From the NCBI GenBank assembly GCA_023230265.1, contig JALNXR010000135.1, positions 1 through 6,001 of the forward strand: DNA of 6,001 bases, in the 5' to 3' direction. Made by a program: the position numbers and the translations under genes. Position 1 is the stretch's first letter; each line of letters starts with the position of its first letter. A model generated the notes under the pieces. The model did no database searches. It saw only the letters and a program-made list of their open reading frames with translations, and was not told the origin of the DNA. Positions 1 through 5,476 of this stretch are shown one piece after another. This DNA is from Bacteroidales bacterium (GTDB taxonomy: Bacteria > Bacteroidota > Bacteroidia > Bacteroidales > UBA932).

Positions 1-30
1 TTAGTCTTTCTTCAAAAGGATATTTCATGA
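1..30 (+). CDS. Possible 3' end of a convergent plus-strand gene (partial)
   Basis: The first frame of the plus strand is open from the left edge for nine codons (reading LVFLQKDIS) and stops at TGA 28-30. The strong hairpin at 34-67 begins only four bases later, which is where a hairpin shared by two convergent genes would lie. Nine codons cannot identify a product. The alternative is a minus-strand gene starting at ATG 28-26 (MKYPFEERL...) and leaving the window to the left. That start has no visible Shine-Dalgarno sequence or promoter and lies almost against the terminator, so I prefer the convergent reading, with low certainty. Confidence 0.22.
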   Translation, partial: LVFLQKDIS

Positions 31-67
31 TAAAACCCCAAAAGTTTTTGGTCTAACTTTTGGGGTT
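30..67 (-). terminator. Intrinsic terminator of the yceD-rpmF-fabH-tRNA-Arg unit
   Basis: Two perfect 13-base arms, AACCCCAAAAGTT at 34-46 and its complement at 55-67, enclose an 8-base loop (47-54). Read leftward on the minus strand, the stem runs into TTTTAT (35-30), the U-run expected of a factor-independent terminator. Read rightward, the stem is followed by CACC with no U-run, so its main direction is leftward. It lies 31 bases beyond the 3' end of the tRNA-Arg gene and closes that transcription unit. It might also partly stop a convergent gene ending at position 30. Confidence 0.8.
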
Positions 68-98
68 CACCTCACAGACAGCCTCCCTCTTTCTTTTC

Positions 99-173
99 TG
101 GTAGCCCCACCGCGACTCGAACGCGAATCTGAAGTTTAGGAAACTTCCGTTCTATCCCTTGAACTATGAGGCC
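99..173 (-). tRNA. tRNA-Arg (anticodon CCU), CCA end encoded
   Basis: The minus strand folds into a full cloverleaf. The acceptor stem is GGCCTCA/TGGGGCT, with bases T8 and A9 following. The D arm is GTTC/GAAC with a GG-containing loop. The anticodon stem is GAAGT/ACTTC around loop TTCCTAA, with the anticodon CCT at 140-138. The variable region is four bases, and the T arm is TCGCG/CGCGG around TTCGAGT. Discriminator A (102) is followed by an encoded CCA (101-99). The tRNA reads AGG codons, which this genome uses freely; guaA, for example, has AGA and AGG among its first arginines. The gene begins 11 bases after the fabH stop codon with no separate promoter visible, so it is probably cotranscribed with fabH and released by RNase P and 3' processing. 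The first acceptor pair is a G-U wobble, which is unusual. Confidence 0.95.
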
Positions 174-184
174 ATGTCGTATGT

Positions 185-1189
185 CTATGCTTTTACACTG
201 TCATATCCCCATCTGTAGTATAAAGCACCCCAGGTAAAACCTGCTCCAAATGCAGACAGTATCAGTGTATCACCTTTTTTGAACTTATCCTCATTCTCCC
301 ACAAAACCAAAGGAATTGAGGTTCCGGCAGTGTTGCCAAACTTCTCTATGTTAATGAGTATCTTCTCCTTTTCCAAACCCATCCTCTTGCCGGTTGCATC
401 TATGATTCTAAGATTTGCCTGGTGCGGAATAAGGAAAGCAACATCCTCAGAAGTAATATTATGCTTTTTCATTATCTCCACAGAGACATCGGCCATTCTG
501 CTCACAGCATATTTAAATACCACCGGACCGTCCTGGTAAATATAATGCTCCCTCTTGTCAATCGTCTCATGGGTAGGAGGATATAGGGATCCTCCGGCTT
601 TCTGGTAGAGATACTGTCTCCCGACACCATCCACATGGAGTATTGAATCCATTAGTCCAAGGGATTCATCCTCAGACAGCTCGACCAGCATAGCCACAGC
701 AGCATCTCCAAAGAGAGGACAAGTGGTGCGATCCTGATAATCGGTTATGGAAGACATCCTTTCACCTGTTACAATTATCGCTTTTTTCACCTTGCCTGTT
801 TCAATCAGGGGTGCGATGGAAGAGAGGGTGAAAATAAAGCCTGAGCAACCGGCGTTAATATCGTATCCCCAGGCATTCATTATACCCACTTTGTCGCAGA
901 TTATATTTGCCGTTGCCGGAAAGAGCATGTCGGGTGTCACAGTAGCACAAACCAGCATATCAATTTCGTCGGCCGAAGTACCAGTTTTTTTAAGCAATCT
1001 TTTAACTGCCTGTTCACCCATGAATGAAGTGCCAAGACCATCCTCCTTCAAAATTCTTCTCTCTCTCACACCGATTCTGGTCATTATCCACTCATCAGTA
1101 GTATCAACCATCCGTGAAAGCTCGTCATTTGTGAGAATGTAGTCCGGGAGAAATGCGTCTATACCTGTTATTACTGCCTTTTTACTCAT
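185..1189 (-). CDS. fabH: 3-oxoacyl-[acyl-carrier-protein] synthase III (KAS III, FabH)
   Basis: FabH condenses a short acyl-CoA, typically acetyl-CoA, with malonyl-ACP to make the first 3-oxoacyl-ACP of type II fatty-acid synthesis in the cytoplasm. The protein has 334 residues, normal for the family. The catalytic triad is visible: Cys115 in INAGCSGF, His256 in PHQAN and Asn286 in GNTAGTS. The glycine-rich FGAGFTWGA motif is near the C terminus (residues 314-322). The N-terminal segment with TTDEWIMTRIG (residues 30-40) is typical of FabH and separates it from FabB/FabF. Start ATG 1189-1187 is preceded by AGAGG at a 6-base spacing, which supports this start. It follows rpmF after a 91-base gap and precedes tRNA-Arg by 11 bases. 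In many bacteria plsX lies between rpmF and fabH, but here it does not. Initiator acyl specificity (straight or branched) cannot be read from the sequence. Confidence 0.97.
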   Translation of the reverse strand: MSKKAVITGIDAFLPDYILTNDELSRMVDTTDEWIMTRIGVRERRILKEDGLGTSFMGEQAVKRLLKKTGTSADEIDMLVCATVTPDMLFPATANIICDKVGIMNAWGYDINAGCSGFIFTLSSIAPLIETGKVKKAIIVTGERMSSITDYQDRTTCPLFGDAAVAMLVELSEDESLGLMDSILHVDGVGRQYLYQKAGGSLYPPTHETIDKREHYIYQDGPVVFKYAVSRMADVSVEIMKKHNITSEDVAFLIPHQANLRIIDATGKRMGLEKEKILINIEKFGNTAGTSIPLVLWENEDKFKKGDTLILSAFGAGFTWGALYYRWGYDSVKA

Positions 1190-1194
1190 AGTTT

Positions 1195-1200
1195 ACCTCT
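1195..1200 (-). promoter_or_regulatory. Shine-Dalgarno-like ribosome binding site of fabH
   Basis: On the minus strand AGAGGT lies immediately upstream of fabH, with six bases between AGAGG and the ATG. It is the only clear Shine-Dalgarno sequence at a gene start in this window; rpmF, yceD, typA and guaA have A/T-rich leaders instead. It supports the chosen fabH start. Confidence 0.5.
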
Positions 1201-1280
1201 GTTGATTGATTGAAATTCGCCTTTAAAGCCACTCAGCATACATAAATCGGGCCGCAAAGGGCAGAGGAGCTTCTGAATTA

Positions 1281-1466
1281 CTATTTAGCGGCTGATTTTT
1301 CTATCATCAGACGACCCCTGTAGTAGCCGCATTCAGGACATACACGGTGATATAGAACTGCAGCACCGCAGTTTGAACAGTTTGACAGAGTTGGAACTTC
1401 TGCTTTGTAATGAGTTCTTCTTTTATCTCTGCGTGTTTTGGAAATTCGGTGTTTGGGATGTGCCAT
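1281..1466 (-). CDS. rpmF: 50S ribosomal protein L32 (bL32)
   Basis: This is a small basic protein of the large ribosomal subunit, 61 residues long, within the family's usual 55-65. The N terminus MAHPKHRISKTRRDKRRTH is the family signature. Four cysteines in two CxxC pairs (Cys30/Cys33 and Cys43/Cys46) form a zinc ribbon, so this is the zinc-binding form of L32. Zinc-independent paralogues lacking these cysteines exist in some bacteria, but none is seen here. The start ATG 1466-1464 gives exactly the conserved N terminus, although no Shine-Dalgarno sequence is visible in the A/T-rich 17-base gap after yceD. That short gap indicates cotranscription with yceD, the usual arrangement of the yceD-rpmF pair. 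Confidence 0.97.
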   Translation of the reverse strand: MAHPKHRISKTRRDKRRTHYKAEVPTLSNCSNCGAAVLYHRVCPECGYYRGRLMIEKSAAK

Positions 1467-1483
1467 TACAATCTATTATTACA

Positions 1484-2005
1484 TTAATTTTTTATCATTT
1501 CGTTAAGTGAGTCAAATGGTGAATTCACTCCATTCTGCGCCGGTTCCGGATCGGGCCCCTCCAGCCTGCTAATCATATCGGGATTGCAGTTCCCATCCTT
1601 ATGGACTCTCTTAATGGGCAGCGAGAGGCATATGTAATCATAGAGAAACTGGCTGATATCCAATTCACTCTCTGCCGGATCCAACACGATTATCTCATCT
1701 GATTCAATTCCGCTTTCTCTCCTGTCAAACTTTACAATCAACTTAGCATTGGTCTCCACAGGTAAAGTGAGTTCTTCAAGGCATCTGTCGCACTCAGTAA
1801 CCAGGTTCCCGGTAATATTACATTCTATTTCAATCAGTTCAGCCGCTTTTAATAAACTGAGTTCAGCCACAATCGATGCATCCAGAATCTGAGTGTTGCC
1901 AAAACCGGCAAAAAGCTCTTTATCAACCCGGAAACTTAAATTATGTCTCCCGTTGGAAAGGCCTTTGACCATAATCACATACTCTCTTTCTGCACCTTTC
2001 ATCAT
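1484..2005 (-). CDS. yceD: YceD/DUF177 family protein, large-subunit rRNA accumulation factor
   Basis: This is a 173-residue DUF177 protein, identified by sequence character and by its position directly upstream of rpmF, the hallmark location of the family. It has the central CxxC pair (Cys72 and Cys75 in ECDRC) within a segment of beta-strand-like character. An acidic stretch with ELDISQFLYDYICLSLPI (residues 114-131) and a C-terminal NCNPDM segment (139-144) follow, as in Bacteroidota members. Family members in bacteria and plants have been linked to 23S rRNA accumulation; the biochemical activity is not settled. Two adjacent ATGs (2005-2003 and 2002-2000) could serve as start. A later ATG at residue 12 (1972-1970) is less likely, because the YVIMVKGLS region appears to align with the N-terminal part of homologues. 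A promoter at 2022-2051 leaves a leader of only about 10 bases. The tail (residues 150-173) is acidic, proline-containing and probably disordered. Confidence 0.88.
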   Translation of the reverse strand: MMKGAEREYVIMVKGLSNGRHNLSFRVDKELFAGFGNTQILDASIVAELSLLKAAELIEIECNITGNLVTECDRCLEELTLPVETNAKLIVKFDRRESGIESDEIIVLDPAESELDISQFLYDYICLSLPIKRVHKDGNCNPDMISRLEGPDPEPAQNGVNSPFDSLNEMIKN

Positions 2006-2021
2006 TAATAAAATGAGCCGG

Positions 2022-2051
2022 CAAAGTTAATCTTTTTTTTCAAAATTACAA
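2022..2051 (-). promoter_or_regulatory. Bacteroidota-type promoter for yceD-rpmF-fabH-tRNA-Arg
   Basis: Read on the minus strand, TTG at 2051-2049, a 19-base spacer and TAACTTTG at 2029-2022 match the Bacteroidota primary sigma consensus TTG-N19-TAnnTTTG exactly. The spacer is A-rich (eight consecutive A). Transcription would start near 2015, leaving about 10 bases before the first yceD ATG. The -33 box lies next to the typA stop codon (TAA, 2048-2046), so the promoter overlaps the typA 3' end. No terminator hairpin separates typA from yceD, so read-through from typA probably also contributes. Confidence 0.65.
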
Positions 2052-3854
2052 CCCGGACAACCCTTTTCTTCTTTTCCGCTCATTCTCATCAAGGTATATC
2101 TTTCTCATTCTTATCGAATTTGGAGTCACCTCAACCAGTTCATCCTCCTTAATATATTCCAAAGCCTCCTCAAGGCTGAAGATCACCGGAGGTGGAAGCA
2201 TTGCCTTATCATCACTCCCTGATGCTCTGACATTTGTAAGCTTCTTTGTTTTACAGATATTTATTCCCAGATCCTCTCCCCTGGTATGCTCCCCTACTAC
2301 CTGTCCTGCATAGATCTCTTCTCCGGGATAAATGAAAAATTTACCTCTGTCCTGAAGTTTGTCCATAGAATAGGCTACAGAGCTGCCGGTCTCAAGGGCA
2401 ATAAGAGATCCGTTGGCCCTTTTTTCAATCTCTCCCTTAAAAGGTTGATATTCTTTAAATCTGTGAGAAACGACAGCCTCTCCCTGAGTTGCTGTCATCA
2501 GATTTGTGCGTAATCCTATAAGACCTCTGGAGGGAATTTCAAAATCCAGATGAACCCTCTCCCCTCTGTGATCAATATGCATAAGAGTGGCTTTTCTTCT
2601 GGTTGCAATTTCAATCGCTTTACCGGTCATCTCCTCCGGAAGATCTATGGTAAGATGTTCAACAGGCTCGCATCTGACTCCATTAATATTCTTATCCAGC
2701 ACTTTAGGCTGCCCTATCTGGAGTTCAAATCCCTCTCTCCTCATTGTCTCGATAAGCACAGAGAGGTGGAGAATCCCCCTGCCGTTCACCACAAATGATT
2801 CTGAAGTAAGTCCATCCTTGATCCTCAAAGCCAGATTCTTCTCCAGTTCCTTTTCTAACCTCTCTTTTAAATGCCTGGATGTTACATATTTACCCTCTTT
2901 GCCAAAAAACGGAGAGTCGTTGATGGTAAAGAGCATACTCATAGTTGGTTCGTCAACATCTATAGTAGGAAGCGGTTCAGGATACTCATAATCAGCAATG
3001 GTATCTCCGATTTCAAAACCTTCAATCCCCACAATTGCACAAATATCCCCACACTCTGCCTGATTGCACTTCTCCTTCTCCAGTCCGTTAAAGAGCATAA
3101 GCTCCTTTATCCGGCTTTTCTCGATTGTTCCGTCTCTTTTGCATAGAGAGACATTCATGCCGGAAGAGATAATCCCGCGGGAGATTCTTCCGACAGCTAT
3201 CCTCCCTACATAGGGGGAGTATTCCAGTGATGTGATAAGCATCTGAGGAGTTCCTTCAACCACTACAGGGGCGGGGATCTCTTCAAGAATAGTCTCCAGC
3301 AGCGGAGTTATATCACCTGACGGCTTTCTCCAGTCTGTGGACATCCATCCCTGTTTTGCACTTCCGAAAATTGTTTTGAAGTTTAACTGGTCCTCAGTCG
3401 CATTGAGTGAAAACATAAGGTCAAAAACCTGTTCGTTTACCTCATCAGGACGGCAATTGGGCTTGTCAACCTTGTTTATTACCACTACCGGCTTTTTGCC
3501 CATTTCCACTGCCTTCTGCAGCACAAACCTTGTCTGCGGCATTGTTCCTTCAAAAGCATCCACCAGCAAAAGAACTCCGTCTGCCATATTCAGCACCCTC
3601 TCAACCTCTCCTCCAAAATCGGCATGGCCGGGAGTGTCAATTATATTGATTTTATATTCTTTATATGGAACTGATACATTCTTTGCAAGAATGGTGATAC
3701 CCCGCTCTCTCTCCAGATCGTTGTTGTCCAGAATGAGTTCTCCAGCTTTTTCATTGTCCCTTAATATCTTAGACTGGAGTATCATTCGGTCCACAAGGGT
3801 AGTTTTGCCATGATCTACATGTGCAACAATTGCGATATTTCTTATTTTTTGCAT
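2046..3854 (-). CDS. typA: Ribosome-associated translational GTPase TypA/BipA
   Basis: TypA/BipA is an EF-G-like GTPase that binds the ribosome and is needed for growth under stress or at low temperature and for efficient 50S assembly. From the chosen start the protein has 602 residues, close to the family's usual 600-615. GTPase motifs are complete: P-loop AHVDHGKT (11-18), switch I Thr54 in RGITI, DTPGH (73-77), NKVD (127-130) and SAK (165-167). A beta-barrel domain II follows (about 205-290), then EF-G-like domains III and V (about 300-385 and 395-480) and the BipA-specific C-terminal domain (about 485-602) with the NVRASGSDDK loop. The frame stays open to an ATG at 3899, but the added 15 residues (MTCKNNIFIYFCGLN) are unlike the family and would be encoded by the promoter. 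ATG 3854-3852, giving MQKIRNIAIVAHVDHGKT, is therefore chosen. It is divergent from guaA and 40 bases upstream of yceD. Confidence 0.96.
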   Translation of the reverse strand: MQKIRNIAIVAHVDHGKTTLVDRMILQSKILRDNEKAGELILDNNDLERERGITILAKNVSVPYKEYKINIIDTPGHADFGGEVERVLNMADGVLLLVDAFEGTMPQTRFVLQKAVEMGKKPVVVINKVDKPNCRPDEVNEQVFDLMFSLNATEDQLNFKTIFGSAKQGWMSTDWRKPSGDITPLLETILEEIPAPVVVEGTPQMLITSLEYSPYVGRIAVGRISRGIISSGMNVSLCKRDGTIEKSRIKELMLFNGLEKEKCNQAECGDICAIVGIEGFEIGDTIADYEYPEPLPTIDVDEPTMSMLFTINDSPFFGKEGKYVTSRHLKERLEKELEKNLALRIKDGLTSESFVVNGRGILHLSVLIETMRREGFELQIGQPKVLDKNINGVRCEPVEHLTIDLPEEMTGKAIEIATRRKATLMHIDHRGERVHLDFEIPSRGLIGLRTNLMTATQGEAVVSHRFKEYQPFKGEIEKRANGSLIALETGSSVAYSMDKLQDRGKFFIYPGEEIYAGQVVGEHTRGEDLGINICKTKKLTNVRASGSDDKAMLPPPVIFSLEEALEYIKEDELVEVTPNSIRMRKIYLDENERKRRKGLSGL

Positions 3855-3861
3855 ATTCAGG

Positions 3862-3891
3862 CCGCAAAAGTAGATAAAAATATTATTTTTG
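3862..3891 (+). promoter_or_regulatory. Candidate promoter of guaA, interlocked with the typA promoter
   Basis: On the plus strand TATTTTTG (3884-3891) matches the -7 consensus TAnnTTTG and would start transcription near 3897, leaving a leader of about 20 bases before the guaA ATG. At the 19-base spacing the -33 position (3862-3864) reads CCG, not TTG, so this promoter rests on one box only. It occupies almost the same 30 bp as the typA promoter in the opposite direction. Confidence 0.38.
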
Positions 3892-3894
3892 CAG
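3865..3894 (-). promoter_or_regulatory. Promoter of typA, Bacteroidota type
   Basis: On the minus strand TACTTTTG (3872-3865) matches the -7 consensus TAnnTTTG. A 19-base A/T-rich spacer separates it from CTG (3894-3892), a two-of-three match to the TTG -33 box. The -7 box is followed by CGGCC, and a similar G/C cluster follows the yceD -7 box. Transcription would start about 4-8 bases before the typA ATG at 3854, so the mRNA would be nearly leaderless. This also argues against the longer start at 3899, which would lie upstream of the transcription start. Confidence 0.55.
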
Positions 3895-3919
3895 GTCATA
3901 TTAACGAAAATTATCCCCT

Positions 3920-5449
3920 ATGACAGAAAAAATTATTATAATGGACTTCGGTTCTCAGTTTACTCAACTGATTGGCAGAAGAATCAGGGAGTTGAATGTC
4001 TATTGTGAGATTATACCCTTCGACAGGTTTTCCTCAGTTACAGGGAATGTAAAAGGGGTGATTCTCTCCGGGAGTCCCTATTCTGTAAGAGATTCAGCAG
4101 CACCAAAACCGGATCTCTCAGCAATCAGGGGAAAAATTCCTCTTCTGGCAATATGCTACGGTGCACAGTGGATTGCCCACAACTCAGGCGGGGAGGTCTA
4201 CCCTTCTGAGAGCAGGGAGTACGGCAGAGCCCGCCTGACCATTACCGGCAATTCAAATCCGCTGTTAAACGGAGTGCCTGACCAATCTCAGGTGTGGATG
4301 TCTCACGGAGATTCTATTGTTGTATTACCGGACAGGGCAGTTGCCATAGCCTCAACAAATAATGTAAAGTATGCCGCATACTATATCGAGGATGAAGAGA
4401 CCTACGCTGTCCAGTTCCATCCGGAGGTATACCACAGTGAGCACGGTCTTTTAATCCTGGAGAATTTTGTTAAAAATATCTGCGGATGCAAAGGCGACTG
4501 GACTCCTGACTCCTTTATAGAGAGTTCTGTGGAGTATCTCAGGGAGAAACTCTCCGGCGACAGGGTGATTCTCGGGCTTTCGGGAGGAGTTGATTCAAGC
4601 GTTGCGGCTATGCTATTACACAAAGCTATCGGGAAAAATCTCTTTTGCATCTTTGTTGACAACGGACTGCTCAGAAAAAACGAATTCAACTCCGTATTAG
4701 AGTCATACAGAGACATGGGACTAAATGTCAAAGGAGTGGATGCTTCATCTAAATTTCTTGAAGCACTTAAAGGTATCTCGGAACCCGAAAAAAAGAGAAA
4801 GGCAATAGGCAGAGTCTTTATAGATGTCTTTGATAGTGAGGCACATAAAATCGAGGGGGTTAAATGGCTGGCCCAGGGAACAATCTATCCGGATGTCATT
4901 GAGTCTGTATCAGTTAACGGCCCCAGCGCCACTATCAAATCCCATCACAATGTGGGAGGTCTGCCTGATTACATGAAACTGAGTGTTGTGGAACCACTCA
5001 GATCCCTCTTCAAGGACGAGGTTAGAAGAGTCGGGAGAGTCCTTGGGATAAAGAACGAATTACTTTCGAGGCATCCTTTTCCAGGCCCAGGACTTGGTAT
5101 AAGGATTCTCGGTGAGGTCACTAAAGAGAAACTAGACATACTCAAAGAGGCTGATGATCTGTTTGTAAGAGGACTCAAAGAGGCAGACCTGTACAACTCT
5201 GTATGGCAGGCTGCCACAATTCTGCTTCCGGTGAGAAGTGTTGGAGTTATGGGAGATGAGAGAACCTATGAGTATACACTTGTACTACGTGCAGTGACTT
5301 CAACCGACGGTATGACCGCTGACTGGGTTCATCTTCCCTACGAATTCCTCTCTAAAATATCCAACGATATAATTAACAAGGTGAGAGGCATTAACCGTGT
5401 CGTTTACGATATCTCCTCAAAACCACCGGCAACCATTGAATGGGAATAA
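3920..5449 (+). CDS. guaA: GMP synthase [glutamine-hydrolysing]
   Basis: GuaA catalyses the last step of de novo GMP synthesis: XMP + ATP + glutamine gives GMP + AMP + PPi + glutamate, in the cytoplasm. The 509-residue protein is close to the family's usual length (about 505-525). The N-terminal class I glutamine amidotransferase domain (about 3-190) has a complete triad: Cys79 in AICYGAQ, and His167 and Glu169 in FHPEV. The ATP-pyrophosphatase domain follows, with the P-loop LSGGVDSS (220-227). The C-terminal dimerisation/XMP-binding domain includes [16 protein letters not shown] (385-400) and ends in the conserved KPPATIEWE. The start ATG 3920 gives the standard [18 protein letters not shown] opening; no Shine-Dalgarno sequence is present, only an A-rich leader. 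The gene is divergent from typA and converges on the xerD-like gene, 27 bases from its stop. All key residues are present, so it should be functional. Confidence 0.98.
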   Translation: MTEKIIIMDFGSQFTQLIGRRIRELNVYCEIIPFDRFSSVTGNVKGVILSGSPYSVRDSAAPKPDLSAIRGKIPLLAICYGAQWIAHNSGGEVYPSESREYGRARLTITGNSNPLLNGVPDQSQVWMSHGDSIVVLPDRAVAIASTNNVKYAAYYIEDEETYAVQFHPEVYHSEHGLLILENFVKNICGCKGDWTPDSFIESSVEYLREKLSGDRVILGLSGGVDSSVAAMLLHKAIGKNLFCIFVDNGLLRKNEFNSVLESYRDMGLNVKGVDASSKFLEALKGISEPEKKRKAIGRVFIDVFDSEAHKIEGVKWLAQGTIYPDVIESVSVNGPSATIKSHHNVGGLPDYMKLSVVEPLRSLFKDEVRRVGRVLGIKNELLSRHPFPGPGLGIRILGEVTKEKLDILKEADDLFVRGLKEADLYNSVWQAATILLPVRSVGVMGDERTYEYTLVLRAVTSTDGMTADWVHLPYEFLSKISNDIINKVRGINRVVYDISSKPPATIEWE

Positions 5450-5464
5450 AAATCCGGGAGGATT
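5445..5464 (-). terminator. Weak candidate terminator of the xerD-like gene
   Basis: On the minus strand, AATCC (5455-5451 in plus numbering for one arm, 5464-5460 for the other) and its complement form a 5-bp stem around a TCCC loop, followed by TTTATT (5450-5445). The stem is short, with only two G-C pairs, and the U-run overlaps the guaA stop codon. A neighbouring AGGA/TCCT repeat (5459-5471) adds little. No better terminator is visible between the two convergent genes for either direction. Confidence 0.25.
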
Positions 5465-5476
5465 AATTCCTGCTGA

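Noticed and set aside
1..28. Minus-strand gene start MKYPFEERL at ATG 28-26
   Set aside because: It lies against the terminator, with no Shine-Dalgarno sequence and no TTG-N19-TAnnTTTG promoter upstream. It cannot be excluded, but the plus-strand stop at 28-30 fits the convergent hairpin better.
279..1142. Plus-strand open frames of 86 and 131 codons within fabH
   Set aside because: These are antisense shadows of a complete fabH with all catalytic residues; no ribosome binding site or family resemblance was seen.
3337..3813. A 158-codon open frame on the plus strand, with others at 2286-3146
   Set aside because: They lie wholly antisense to typA, whose GTPase and BipA domains are intact. 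The translations are low-complexity, Ser/Leu/Ile-rich products of reading a real gene backwards, with no recognisable family.
4402..5217. Minus-strand open frames of 109 and 82 codons inside guaA
   Set aside because: They are antisense to the intact synthetase gene and have Ser/Leu-rich composition typical of shadow frames.
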